A stretch of DNA of 64,000 nt from Dinghuibacter sp964544695 (GTDB taxonomy: Bacteria; Bacteroidota; Bacteroidia; Chitinophagales; Chitinophagaceae). The stretch covers positions 1 through 64,000 of the forward strand of contig CAZJDB010000250.1 in the NCBI GenBank assembly GCA_964544695.1, read 5' to 3'. Shown here piece after piece: positions 1-8,731 of this stretch (the first letter of the stretch is position 1; every line of letters starts with the position of its first letter). The position numbers and the translations under genes are program-made. The notes beneath the pieces were generated by a model. The model saw only the letters and a program-made list of their open reading frames with translations. It was not told the DNA's origin and searched no databases.

Positions 1-2457
1 AACGGCGTAGGAGCCGTTGGTCCCGTAGGCATACAGCAGCAGGTTCCCCACCAGCGCGCTGTTGATATAGTTGACGATGTTGTTGTAGTGAGAATAGTTC
101 CCGTCCACGCTCACGGTCCAGTTCTTACTCTTGTAGGCGACTACACCCAACTTGCTTTCAATGCCCCTGTTGGAGACTTCTCCGGAGTTGAGGAGGAAGC
201 TGGTGAAACCGCTCGTGATGGAGATCGTGGCTGGGATCGTTTGGTTCGTGGTGTGCGTGCTGTAATAAGTGATGCCACCCGTAACGCGATTGTTGAAGAG
301 GCCGAATTCACCTCCGAACTCGTAGCCCTGTGTAATTTCAGGCAGCAGCGGGTTTTGAACCACGGTGTTGTTCTCGGTATAGCCGGGAACGCCCTGGTAG
401 GGGAAACCAAGCTGTTGGCTGAAGGTAGTCATCAGCGAGTAGGCCCCGAACGTAGTGGAGTTCGGATCGCTGGTCAGGTTCACCTGTCCTACCTTAGACC
501 ACGTGCCGCGGAGCTTCAGGTAATCCAGGTTTTTGATGCTCTTCAGAGCCTTGATGGCGTCGCTCGCGAGGAAAGACAAGCCAACCGAAGGATAGAAGAA
601 GCTGTTGTTGGGCGGATTCAGGATGGAAACCCAGTCGTTACGACCGGTAGCCTCCAGGAAGAGGTAATTCCGGAACCCAATCTTCAAGTCCCCATAAAGA
701 CCCACCAGGCGGGCGTTATAGGTGCCGTTGCTGGCGGTCGGGGAGTTGGGTGAGTTGCTCAGGTTGAAGAGGCCCGGCGTATTCAGACCCGTAACGGAGG
801 CCGAAGTAGAATTCGACACGTTGTTGTGCAGCGAAGTACCGCCCACGAGGTTGAAGGTGAAGTCCTTCACGTTCTTCTTGAAGGTTACGTAGAAGTCGGA
901 AGTCAACCTTGTATAATAGTCATTCGTGGAAGTGACCGATCCGGGGATGTTCGACTTCGAACCGCCGCTGGCTACAATGGCGAATTGGGTATAGGTAAAT
1001 TTGTTCGTGGTGGTCAGATCGGAGATATTATCCGTAGTGACCCCCAGACGGTAGGTAAGGTTCAACCAGGAAACGGGGTTCCAATCCAATTGGGCGTTCC
1101 CGATTAAGTAGTCATTGCGGGTCAGCTCCCTATCGTTGGATGCCTCGAAATAAGGGTTCTGATACCAGGGATTCTCATACCCGTTCGGATTGGCGAACTT
1201 GTTGTTCTGCCAATCCTTGTAGCTCGTGATAGGCACATTCCCGGGAATGTTAATCAGGTTATTGAAAATGTCCCCGCCATTCCAGGTAATGTTATACCGG
1301 TTCTGGGTATAGCCGATGGAGTAAGTGGCATTTACGTGATTGACCAGCTTCTGGGTCCCGTTCAAACGGAAGGTTGCCCTATTGTATGAATCCCCGGGCA
1401 TGATGCCGGTGATGCTTGCGTACTGGGCTGCCAGGTAAACTGTTGAAACGTCATTACCCGTGGTGAGGTTGAAGTCCGTTTGGTTGGTGGCGCCGGTATT
1501 CCAGAATTTCCACCTGGAATCATTATAGGAGTAGGGCACCATTTGTTGGGAACCGTCTGCCAGGGGATTTCCGAGAGGGACTATCTGGCCATTGAATTTA
1601 GGACCGTAAGATTCATTTTCCAGGTCGGAAAATACTGGAGTACCATCCGGATTCACACCGTACCCGTTACCACCGCCGCCATATGACTTCTGTAATTTGG
1701 GGTAGAAAGCGATGTTCTGATAGGTTTGGGTCTGCGAGATACCCACCGAGGTGGCGCCCTTGCGACCCTTCTTGGTGGTGACCACCAAGGCTCCGTTGGA
1801 GGCGTCCGAACCATACAAGGCAACGGCACTCGCACCGTTCAGGACTTCGATGTTTTCGATGTCACCGGGGTTGAGGTTCCCCAATACTGCATTGGGAACG
1901 ACGGAACCGTCGAGTACGATCAGTGCCTGGTTATTCCCCAACAACGAACGCTGACCGCGAAGGACCAGGCGATAGTTGGGGTTCACACCTCCGCTGACGT
2001 CGCTCACGATCAGACCGGCTACCTTACCGGCAAGGGCTGCTTCTACATCAACGGGTTTCGTAGCTACGAGATCATCACCCTTCAGGTCGGTAGCATTGTA
2101 GCTTTGTTCTTTTTTTCTTGCTTTTAAACCACCTGCCGTTACCACCACTTCATCCATGGTGCTGACATTCTGTGTGAGGACAACAGAATAATGATCCTGA
2201 GAGGAAACGACGACAATTTTGGTGGGACTGAAGGCAATCGCGGAGATCACAAGGGTGGCGCCGTCCTTGGCGACAATCTTGAACTCTCCTCGTACGTTAG
2301 TGACCGTCCCGGCGTGGGACCCTTGAATGCGAATTGACGCACCTTCGATGGGTTGGCCGTCATTGCTCGCAATCTTGCCGGTGATAGTCCTTGTCTGGGC
2401 TAATGCCGTAATAGAATACAGCATTAACACCGATAAGAGTGTAATTAATTTTCTCAT
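1..2457 (-). CDS. SusC/RagA-type TonB-linked outer-membrane receptor (3' end outside window)
   Basis: TonB-dependent outer-membrane channel of the SusC/RagA family, which imports glycans or peptides with a SusD lipoprotein. The first 819 codons are visible; the C-terminal barrel strands and any susD partner lie before base 1. In the translated minus strand I see a signal peptide (residues 1-21, ending ITALAQ), a carboxypeptidase-regulatory-like beta domain (about 22-100), then the plug with the family-typical stretch YGSDASNGALVVTTKKG, followed by aromatic-rich barrel sequence. The ATG at 2457 is chosen because the signal peptide begins there. No Shine-Dalgarno is visible, as is usual in this phylum. 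Substrate cannot be told from sequence. Family call is firm. Confidence 0.93.
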   Translation of the reverse strand, partial: MRKLITLLSVLMLYSITALAQTRTITGKIASNDGQPIEGASIRIQGSHAGTVTNVRGEFKIVAKDGATLVISAIAFSPTKIVVVSSQDHYSVVLTQNVSTMDEVVVTAGGLKARKKEQSYNATDLKGDDLVATKPVDVEAALAGKVAGLIVSDVSGGVNPNYRLVLRGQRSLLGNNQALIVLDGSVVPNAVLGNLNPGDIENIEVLNGASAVALYGSDASNGALVVTTKKGRKGATSVGISQTQTYQNIAFYPKLQKSYGGGGNGYGVNPDGTPVFSDLENESYGPKFNGQIVPLGNPLADGSQQMVPYSYNDSRWKFWNTGATNQTDFNLTTGNDVSTVYLAAQYASITGIMPGDSYNRATFRLNGTQKLVNHVNATYSIGYTQNRYNITWNGGDIFNNLINIPGNVPITSYKDWQNNKFANPNGYENPWYQNPYFEASNDRELTRNDYLIGNAQLDWNPVSWLNLTYRLGVTTDNISDLTTTNKFTYTQFAIVASGGSKSNIPGSVTSTNDYYTRLTSDFYVTFKKNVKDFTFNLVGGTSLHNNVSNSTSASVTGLNTPGLFNLSNSPNSPTASNGTYNARLVGLYGDLKIGFRNYLFLEATGRNDWVSILNPPNNSFFYPSVGLSFLASDAIKALKSIKNLDYLKLRGTWSKVGQVNLTSDPNSTTFGAYSLMTTFSQQLGFPYQGVPGYTENNTVVQNPLLPEITQGYEFGGEFGLFNNRVTGGITYYSTHTTNQTIPATISITSGFTSFLLNSGEVSNRGIESKLGVVAYKSKNWTVSVDGNYSHYNNIVNYINSALVGNLLLYAYGTNGSYAV

Positions 2458-2937
2458 GTCTGTGGTTTTTAAATTGTCTTGAACGGCAAATTATCATAAA
2501 ATCCGGCTTTAACAAAAAAATATGTTTTGTTTCCGGGCAATTTAAAACCCTTGACGAAAATGTGATATTTACTATATATATATATTCGGAAATATTCAAT
2601 CCCTTGCCGATCCAATACCCATTGATTTGCAACGTCGAATTCCCTTAAACCGATCTAGTAGTCAAATGAATATGCGTATCTGGCCTAAATATATTAAAAA
2701 ATAGAAATGTTAATAAAAATCAGGGTCAAGGCCCTTTTTTGGAGATTTGGTCACAAAAAAACACCTGTGACCCATGAAATATATCATTTTGGTCGAATAG
2801 AAATTTGTTAATGCCCTCAAAAACGTTGGAAAAAGGGAGGAAATCGCGAAGAAAATGGGCGGAACTAAGTTATCCTGAGGCGTGAAAAAAAGTTACCGTG
2901 AAAGCCCGGGGACCCGGTGGGCAATGTATCGTAAGGA
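2458..2937. other. 480-bp AT-rich intergenic region
   Basis: No credible gene. It holds the putative susC promoter, a (TA)n run at about 2570-2583, a small inverted repeat with perfect 7-base arms (GGTCACA at 2749-2755 and TGTGACC at 2766-2772), and a T run after a weak GGG/CCC stem near 2722-2740. The inverted repeat could be a regulator site or an RNA hairpin; nothing decides between them. Confidence 0.5.
2487..2516 (-). promoter_or_regulatory. Possible promoter of the susC-like gene
   Basis: On the minus strand, TTTG (2513-2516) is followed after 19 bases by TAATTTG (2487-2493). This resembles the Bacteroidetes -33/-7 pattern (TTTG, about 19 bases, TAnnTTTG), but the -7 box is one base short. 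It lies about 30 bases before the ATG. Confidence 0.3.
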
Positions 2938-3585
2938 TCACGCCTGGCCATAAACTTTCCACACGGGTTCGCGTAAGGGCGCCCCTCCTTCCGTACAAAT
3001 GAAATAGAAAATATTCGCAAGCTGCGCGGGCGATACCCAGGTGCTGGGATCCGCATCGGGCATGCTTTTCCGGTTGGCCGGCGTATCTATGGTAGAAGGC
3101 GCGACGACGTGAGTGACGACATCCTTACCCTTGGCTTCGGCATTGAGTATATCTGCAAGATGAAACAACAGCCCCTTGGTCAGGGCATAGGCCACGGCAT
3201 GTTTGCCCTGCGCCGGAACGAGGGCCGGTCTTGCCCCAATCAGGATGATCCTGCCTTTCCCTTTTTCCATCATGTGCGCAAACAGAGGTTTTGCCACATG
3301 GAAGGCCGTAAGGAAATTCAGGTGGAACATTTTCTCCAGGTCGGCGCTCTTGGTATCGATCACTTCTCCGGGCATGAATCCCCCTACGAGCAGCAGCGCG
3401 GAATCTATGGTTTGGTAGGACCGGAGGGTATCGGAAATATAAGCTCCTGCCTCCCCTTCATCGGTCAGGTCGACGTCCTGTTCTTCGGGAGCGATCACGC
3501 GGAATCCCTTTTCCAGAAACAGCGCGGCCACGGTCTTTCCCAAGCCCCCGCTCGCCCCCGTGATGATTATAGTACGCTCTGTCAA
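2938..3585 (-). CDS. SDR-family oxidoreductase resembling dihydropteridine reductase
   Basis: Rossmann-fold short-chain dehydrogenase of about 215 residues. The cofactor motif TGASGGLG sits at residues 9-16 and the catalytic YxxxK (YALTK) at 133-137. The usual catalytic Ser is absent: the matching segment reads ILIGARPALVPAQG. Animal quinonoid dihydropteridine reductase also lacks that Ser, and the C-terminal stretch DTPANRKSMPDAD (about 167-179) followed by STW closely matches what I recall of that enzyme. Function is therefore plausibly pterin or quinone-like reduction, but this is inference. Start is uncertain. A TTG at 3585 places the protein just before its first beta strand. An in-frame ATG at 3657 would add 24 residues unlike the family and overlap the divergent dehydrogenase. 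It ends convergent to nothing, facing the 480-bp gap. Confidence 0.82.
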   Translation of the reverse strand: MTERTIIITGASGGLGKTVAALFLEKGFRVIAPEEQDVDLTDEGEAGAYISDTLRSYQTIDSALLLVGGFMPGEVIDTKSADLEKMFHLNFLTAFHVAKPLFAHMMEKGKGRIILIGARPALVPAQGKHAVAYALTKGLLFHLADILNAEAKGKDVVTHVVAPSTIDTPANRKSMPDADPSTWVSPAQLANIFYFICTEGGAPLREPVWKVYGQA

Positions 3586-3640
3586 GTGGCTGAATTTTTG
3601 TTCTGTTAAAAGTACCACATTTGTATCCAAAACCGCTATC

Positions 3641-5098
3641 GTGACTTTTAAAGACATAACATTACCGGAAATAGACGAAACGCTTAAACGAGCGTCGGAC
3701 GCTTTTTTCAGCTTCAAAAATCTTTCCCTCGCAGCGCGTAGGGATATCCTTCATTCGATCGCAACCGGTCTCGAGGCGCACGCGGACGACCTGGTGGCTA
3801 CCGCCGCCTCGGAAACGCACCTGGGAAATGACCGCCTGAAAGGTGAACTTGGCCGCACCTGCTTTCAACTGCGCAGTTACGCCGACGCGGCAGCAGCGGG
3901 CCATCACCTGGAACCGCGCATAGACCACGCCATGCCTGATCGAAAGCCCGCGCCCAGGGCTGATATCCGAAAGGTCATGGTCCCACTGGGGCCTGTCGTC
4001 GTCTTCGGCTCCAGTAATTTTCCTTTTGCCTATTCCACAGCCGGCGGAGACACGGCTTGCGCCCTGGCTGCAGGTTGCCCGGTAATCGTCAAGGCGCATC
4101 CTGCCCATGCGGGCACTTCTGAAAAAGTAGCCAACATCGTATTGGCCACACCAGGGTTGCCCCGGGGGGCCTTTGCCCACGTGCACGGGATGGCCTTCGA
4201 AGTCGGTAAGGCCCTGGTCACGCACCCTCTCGTGAAAGCCGTTGGTTTCACCGGTTCCACTTCGGGTGGAAGGGCACTCTTCGATTGGGCCGCCTCCAGA
4301 CCGGATCCCATTCCCGTCTTTTCCGAAATGGGGAGCATCAATCCCGTTTTCCTGTTACCGGAACGCCTGGCTGTGGCGGCCCTCGATGTCGCCACTCAAT
4401 ACGCCGCCAGCATAACCCTGGGGGTAGGACAGTTCTGTACGAACCCCGGCCTACTGGTCGGTATCCGGGGGTCCGGCCTTGACGCATTCCAATCAGCGCT
4501 TTCTGCCCAAATGGCCAAGGTTCCCGCCGCGCCCATGTTGCACCCGGGCATTGCCAGGGCATACGCGGATCGCCGACAAACGGCGTTGTCTCAGTCAGGC
4601 GTAGATACCCTGGCGAGCGGCGAAGGCACCGAGGGAGTCCCCACCCTGGCCAGAACCAAAGCAACCGAATTCTTGTCCAATCCCGTATTGCATGCGGAAG
4701 TCTTCGGACCTTATTCCCTCCTCGTCGAGTGCTCGGATGCCAAAGAAATGTTGAAAGTTGCGCTCCACTTAGAGGGACAACTGACCAGCACGCTGATAGC
4801 CACCGAAAACGAATTTCAAAGCAACGGAGAATTGGTGGAAATCATCCAGCAGCGCTGTGGACGCTTTGTCTGGAACGGCGTGCCCACGGGCGTGGAGGTC
4901 GTGGCCGCCATGCAACACGGAGGACCTTACCCCGCCACGACGGACAGTCGTTTCACTTCGGTGGGAGAGGACGGCATTCGACGTTTTATGCGGCCCCTGT
5001 GTTATCAGAATGTTCCGGACGCGATGTTGCCGGATGCGCTGAAGGAATCCAACCCCCTGGGGATATGGCGCCTCGTCGACGGCGAATGGCTCCGCTAG
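3641..5098 (+). CDS. Aldehyde dehydrogenase, 2-oxoglutarate-semialdehyde (2,5-dioxovalerate) dehydrogenase type
   Basis: NAD(P)-dependent aldehyde dehydrogenase of 485 residues. The catalytic Cys is at about residue 266 in VGQFCTNPG and the general-base Glu at about 229 in FSEMGSINPVF. The form of these motifs fits the 2-oxoglutarate-semialdehyde dehydrogenase subfamily, which finishes non-phosphorylating pentose, uronate or hydroxyproline breakdown. The GTG at 3641 is chosen because the protein then starts MTFKDITLPEIDETL, as family members do. Longer in-frame starts (GTG 3560, ATG 3563) would run back across the divergent SDR. No dehydratase or permease of such a pathway adjoins it. The uronate genes at 60640-63699 are far away, so the true substrate is open. 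Its stop shares the bases CTAG with the convergent metallo-hydrolase. Confidence 0.88.
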   Translation: MTFKDITLPEIDETLKRASDAFFSFKNLSLAARRDILHSIATGLEAHADDLVATAASETHLGNDRLKGELGRTCFQLRSYADAAAAGHHLEPRIDHAMPDRKPAPRADIRKVMVPLGPVVVFGSSNFPFAYSTAGGDTACALAAGCPVIVKAHPAHAGTSEKVANIVLATPGLPRGAFAHVHGMAFEVGKALVTHPLVKAVGFTGSTSGGRALFDWAASRPDPIPVFSEMGSINPVFLLPERLAVAALDVATQYAASITLGVGQFCTNPGLLVGIRGSGLDAFQSALSAQMAKVPAAPMLHPGIARAYADRRQTALSQSGVDTLASGEGTEGVPTLARTKATEFLSNPVLHAEVFGPYSLLVECSDAKEMLKVALHLEGQLTSTLIATENEFQSNGELVEIIQQRCGRFVWNGVPTGVEVVAAMQHGGPYPATTDSRFTSVGEDGIRRFMRPLCYQNVPDAMLPDALKESNPLGIWRLVDGEWLR

Positions 5099-6498
5099 CC
5101 CAGGTCGAACGACTGGTGGCGCTCAGGTATTTCGACGTTGGTGAACCCTTTTTCCGCGAGGTGTCCCTGGAATCCCTGCTGGACGGGATATTCTCCATGA
5201 ACGACAAAAACCTTTTTAACTTTCGTGGTGTCCTGCCCGGCCAGGAAGTGCAGTAGGTCTTCATAGTCCCCGTGGGCGCTCATGCTACGCATTACTCCTA
5301 CTTCGGCCTGAACGTCGTATTCCTCTCCGTAGATGTGTACCTTTTTGGCTCCCCCCATGAGTTGTCCCCCCAGGGAATGGGGTTCGCAATAGCCCACGAT
5401 GAGGATGGTATTTTTGGCGTCCCCGATATTATTGGCAATGTGATGCTTCACCCTCCCGGCATCGGCCATCCCGCTGGCCGAAATGATCACTATGGGATCT
5501 TTCCGACCGTTCAGCGCCTTGGACGAATCGACGTCTTTGATATACGTCAACCTTTTGAAATCGAAAGGGTCGCTGTCCACCTTGAGGATTTCCTGGATAT
5601 GGGCATTGAAGTTTTCCGGGTGGTGCTCAACCACCTGGGTAGCCTCGAAACTCAGGGGACTATCCACATAATAATCCAGGTCGGGCAGCGTATGGTTCAA
5701 TTCCATTTGATTGAGCATGAAAAGCAACTCCTGGGTGCGCCCCACACTGAAGGCCGGAATGACGAGTTTCCCTTTTTTCTGGATGCACGTTTTGGTGATC
5801 CAATCCAAAAGTGTCTGTTGCGTATTGGTCAGGGGTTGGTGGAGGCTGTTGCCGTACGTCGACTCGATCAGGATGTAATCCGCCTGGGGTATGGGCTGGG
5901 GACTGACCAGTATTAGATCCTGGTACCGGCCAACGTCTCCGCTAAACGTAAGGTGGGTCACCTTTTCTCCCGAGGTAATGGTCAAATGGACCGACGCCGC
6001 ACCGACGATATGACCCGCATCCAGGTACAACAAATCGAGGCCTTTTTCGATCGTATAAGACTGCCCGTAGGGGACCTCCACGAATAAACCCATGGCCTTC
6101 TTCATGTCTTCAATTCCGTAAAGAGGCTCGATAGGTGGTAAGTGCCGCGCCGCCCGCTTCTTGTTTTCGTAGTGCGTGTCATCCCTTTGAATGGTCGCGG
6201 AATCTTCCAGCAAAACGTTGCAAAGTTCCCTGGTTCCGGGCGTGGCGAAGATTTTGCCTGTAAAACCATCTTTCACCAATTTCGGCACGAGCCCGGAGTG
6301 ATCGATGTGCGCGTGCGAAAGAACGAGGTAGGCTATCTCCTTCGCGTCGAATCCGAAGTCCATGTTCCAGGCTTCCCCGTCTTTTCCGAGGCCCTGGAAC
6401 ATACCGCAATCGAGCAATACTTTTTTTCCGTTATCGAGGGTAAGTAAGTGTTTGGAGCCGGTGACGGTACGGGCAGCTCCATGGAAAGCAATCGTCAT
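5095..6498 (-). CDS. Beta-CASP metallo-beta-lactamase-fold hydrolase (RNA-processing type)
   Basis: Zinc-dependent hydrolase of 467 residues in the CPSF73/RNase J-like MBL family. Visible are the metal motif HAHIDHSG, the GHIVGAASVHL region, a beta-CASP insertion, and a C-terminal RNA-specificity segment (SASGMADAGRVKHHI, then GYCEPHSLGGQLMGG). The family includes ribonucleases; the actual substrate is unknown here. ATG 6498 gives MTIAFHGAARTVTGSKH, the normal start; a longer frame to 6555 runs into the upstream gene. One base separates it from the preceding DUF4442 gene (stop 6500), so it is the last gene of a tight operon. Its TAG stop lies inside the CTAG shared with the aldehyde dehydrogenase. 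Confidence 0.9.
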   Translation of the reverse strand: MTIAFHGAARTVTGSKHLLTLDNGKKVLLDCGMFQGLGKDGEAWNMDFGFDAKEIAYLVLSHAHIDHSGLVPKLVKDGFTGKIFATPGTRELCNVLLEDSATIQRDDTHYENKKRAARHLPPIEPLYGIEDMKKAMGLFVEVPYGQSYTIEKGLDLLYLDAGHIVGAASVHLTITSGEKVTHLTFSGDVGRYQDLILVSPQPIPQADYILIESTYGNSLHQPLTNTQQTLLDWITKTCIQKKGKLVIPAFSVGRTQELLFMLNQMELNHTLPDLDYYVDSPLSFEATQVVEHHPENFNAHIQEILKVDSDPFDFKRLTYIKDVDSSKALNGRKDPIVIISASGMADAGRVKHHIANNIGDAKNTILIVGYCEPHSLGGQLMGGAKKVHIYGEEYDVQAEVGVMRSMSAHGDYEDLLHFLAGQDTTKVKKVFVVHGEYPVQQGFQGHLAEKGFTNVEIPERHQSFDLG

Positions 6499-6499
6499 T

Positions 6500-6994
6500 T
6501 TATGTTTTTGATTTGAAAGACCAGGTAATCCAGAACTCGGCGACGGCCTCCCCATCCTTATTGATACCTACGGTATATACTTTGCAGGTTTGGGGCTGAC
6601 CTTTGCCAACGGCATATTGGATAGCAGCCTGGATCAGGCGCCCGTCCTTGGAGAGGAAGCGCGTCAATCCCCGGGCTTTCTTGTGATATTTTGCCTCCAT
6701 TTCCACGATGAGCATGGATATCTTTCGCTCCGAACCACACACGTGAAACATGGCGAGGGCCCCCGTGGACATCTCGGCAGCCATGGCCAGGCAGGCGAAA
6801 TAGGTAGACTTGAAGGGATTCCGGGAAGCCCAGCGATAGGGCACCGAAACGAGGCATTCTTCTTCGTTCATGGATCGGATACGTACACCCGAAAAAAAAG
6901 CGCTAGGCAAATTCCTCAGGAGGAATGCATAATACGACCAGCGATGGGTCGTCATTCGGATAAAGCGCTCTTTGGAGGTACTGTGGTTGCTCAT
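6500..6994 (-). CDS. DUF4442 hotdog-fold protein (thioesterase-like)
   Basis: Protein of 164 residues of the DUF4442 family, which has the hotdog fold of PaaI/YiiD-type acyl thioesterases. Typical segments are NPFKSTYFACLAMAAEMSTG, where the first helix packs on the sheet, and a C-terminal strand pair ending EFWITWSFKSK. No substrate can be named. ATG 6994 (MSNHSTSKERF) is chosen; the frame could extend to 7033 only through the upstream gene. Two bases separate it from the thioredoxin-like gene and one base from the metallo-hydrolase, so translation is probably coupled. Confidence 0.8.
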   Translation of the reverse strand: MSNHSTSKERFIRMTTHRWSYYAFLLRNLPSAFFSGVRIRSMNEEECLVSVPYRWASRNPFKSTYFACLAMAAEMSTGALAMFHVCGSERKISMLIVEMEAKYHKKARGLTRFLSKDGRLIQAAIQYAVGKGQPQTCKVYTVGINKDGEAVAEFWITWSFKSKT

Positions 6995-6996
6995 GA

Positions 6997-7485
6997 TTAG
7001 TATGAGGCCGGGTCCAATGCCCTGGGCGACCAATCGTTAAGGAAAGATATGATCTTTTCTTTGTTATATCCCTTCCCTTGCTCCAGGTATTCCGAGTTCT
7101 GGATATGGACCGGGGCTCCCTTGTCATTCAGGATCACGAATACCGGGAAACCGAATCTTTGGGGATACCCCAACAGGGTCATCAGGGCGAGGTTTTCATT
7201 CTCCTTGCTGAAATTGAGATGGTAAACGATAAAATTTGCGTTAAATGCCGAATCGATCTGCCGGTCCTGGCGGCTCAATTCATAAAAGCGTGCACACCAG
7301 ATACACCAGTTCCCACCGATTTCCAGAAAAACGTTCTTGTGGTTGGCGGCGGCTGTTTTGATCGCCTTCTGAACGCCTGCTACCGCATCCTCTTCGGGAT
7401 GATAGGCGTGAAACGTGGACAAGTCCTGAGCCCCGCAAGCGAGCCCCACCCTAAGAAAAGCCACCAATAAAAAAATCGTTTTCAT
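6997..7485 (-). CDS. Exported thioredoxin-fold protein
   Basis: Small thioredoxin-family protein of 162 residues with a signal peptide (about 1-19, MKTIFLLVAFLRVGLACGAQ) and the redox motif WCIWC inside LEIGGNWCIWC. The predicted place is the periplasm, where it may reduce or shuffle disulfides; no partner is visible. Its ATG overlaps the lysA stop by four bases (ATGA), and its stop lies two bases before the next start, so it is transcribed with lysA. A link between lysine/DAP synthesis and a periplasmic thioredoxin is not obvious and may be operon convenience. Confidence 0.85.
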   Translation of the reverse strand: MKTIFLLVAFLRVGLACGAQDLSTFHAYHPEEDAVAGVQKAIKTAAANHKNVFLEIGGNWCIWCARFYELSRQDRQIDSAFNANFIVYHLNFSKENENLALMTLLGYPQRFGFPVFVILNDKGAPVHIQNSEYLEQGKGYNKEKIISFLNDWSPRALDPASY

Positions 7486-8693
7486 ATGCTTTCGTCGATC
7501 TGGCCCCGCAAGAGGTCCTCGAATACTTCCCTTTTCCGGATCAGCCTGGGCTTGCCTTCCAAGAGGAGCACTTCCGCGGGTTTCAAACGGGAATTGAAAT
7601 TCGATGACATTTGAAATCCATACGCTCCCGCGTTATAAAATACGAGAAGGTCCCCCTCCCGAACTTCATTCAGCTTGCGGTCCCAGGCAAAGGTATCGGT
7701 TTCGCAGATATTCCCGACTACGGTATAAATCCGCTCGGGACCTCCGGGGTTGGAAAGGTTTTCGATCCGGTGGAAAGAATCGTAAAACATGGGGCGGATC
7801 AGGTGATTGAAGCCCGAATTCACTCCAACGAACACGGTTGCGGTGGTTTGCTTGATGATGTTGGCCTTCACGACGAAGTAACCGGCTTCACTGACCAGGT
7901 ATTTACCCGGTTCGAACCAAACCTCCAGGGGGCGGCCATATTCTTTGATGAAGGCGTTGAATGCCGAGCAAACGCTTTTCCCCAGCGCTTCCACATCCGT
8001 TTCGGGTTCTCCCTCCTGGTACGGCACCTTGAACCCGCTGCCCAGGTCAATGAATTCCAGGCGATCGAAATGGCGGGCGTCCTCGAACATGATCTCCAAT
8101 CCCTGGATGAACACGTTGACGTCCTTGATATCGCTGCCCGTGTGCATGTGCAGGCCGTTCACGTGTATCTTGAAGGTCTTGACGATCCTTTCGATGTGCC
8201 GGATCTGGTGAATGGAAATCCCGAATTTACTGTCCATGTGACCCGTGGAAGTCTTGTAATTCCCGCCTGCCATGATGTGGGGATTGAGGCGGATGCAGAT
8301 CGGATAGGAATCGCCGAAACGGTTCCCGAATTGCTCCAGGGTGGAAATATTGTCAATGTTGAGGAGCACGCCCAGGTCCTTGGCTTGTATGATTTCTTCC
8401 AGGTCCACTCCGTTGGGGGTGAACAGGATATTGCGGGGTTCGAAACCCGCGAGCATGCCCAGTTTGACCTCATAGATGCTCACGCAGTCCAGTCCAGCAC
8501 CCAGGGATCTGATATAGCGGAGAACGTTGATGTTGGACAAGGCCTTGCAGGCGTAGAAAAAACGCGTAGAACATCCCGAAAAAGCTTTTTGCAGCTTCTG
8601 GTATTGCTCTTTTATTTTATCCGCGTGATAAATGTATACCGGCGTCCCGAATTCACGGGCTATCTGTATCAGCTGTTCGGAATCTGGGGACAT
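7482..8693 (-). CDS. lysA: Diaminopimelate decarboxylase
   Basis: PLP-dependent fold-type III decarboxylase of 403 residues. It converts meso-diaminopimelate to lysine, the last step of lysine synthesis. Signs are the PLP lysine at residue 50 in FFYACKALSN, the substrate/PLP loop GLHMHTGSDIKD, the CESxD-like ICETDTFAWDR and the GAYGFQMSSNFN segment near the C terminus. Length matches Bacteroidetes LysA. It follows scpB by 38 bases, and that gap contains a GC stem-loop (8713-8727). It overlaps the thioredoxin gene by four bases. The relative carboxynorspermidine decarboxylase is a less likely alternative. Confidence 0.93.
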   Translation of the reverse strand: MSPDSEQLIQIAREFGTPVYIYHADKIKEQYQKLQKAFSGCSTRFFYACKALSNINVLRYIRSLGAGLDCVSIYEVKLGMLAGFEPRNILFTPNGVDLEEIIQAKDLGVLLNIDNISTLEQFGNRFGDSYPICIRLNPHIMAGGNYKTSTGHMDSKFGISIHQIRHIERIVKTFKIHVNGLHMHTGSDIKDVNVFIQGLEIMFEDARHFDRLEFIDLGSGFKVPYQEGEPETDVEALGKSVCSAFNAFIKEYGRPLEVWFEPGKYLVSEAGYFVVKANIIKQTTATVFVGVNSGFNHLIRPMFYDSFHRIENLSNPGGPERIYTVVGNICETDTFAWDRKLNEVREGDLLVFYNAGAYGFQMSSNFNSRLKPAEVLLLEGKPRLIRKREVFEDLLRGQIDESI

Positions 8694-8712
8694 AATATAT
8701 CTTTTGTGTTGG

Positions 8713-8727
8713 CGCGCCTCCGGCGCG
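8713..8727 (-). repeat. GC stem-loop between scpB and lysA
   Basis: CGCGCC and GGCGCG arms separated by three bases form a compact hairpin in the 38-bp gap. No T tract follows. It may moderate read-through from scpB into lysA or stabilise an mRNA end; this is inference. Confidence 0.4.
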
Positions 8728-8731
8728 TCTA

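Noticed and set aside
88..753. 221-codon open frame on the plus strand near the window start
   Set aside because: Antisense to the susC-like gene, whose frame is open over the whole 1-2457.
2570..2583. (TA)n microsatellite as a phase-variation switch for susC
   Set aside because: Short, lies over 110 bases before the start and outside the putative promoter; no evidence of switching.
2722..2740. Possible intrinsic terminator (GGG/CCC stem then six T)
   Set aside because: Stem is only about four pairs and no plus-strand gene ends before it.
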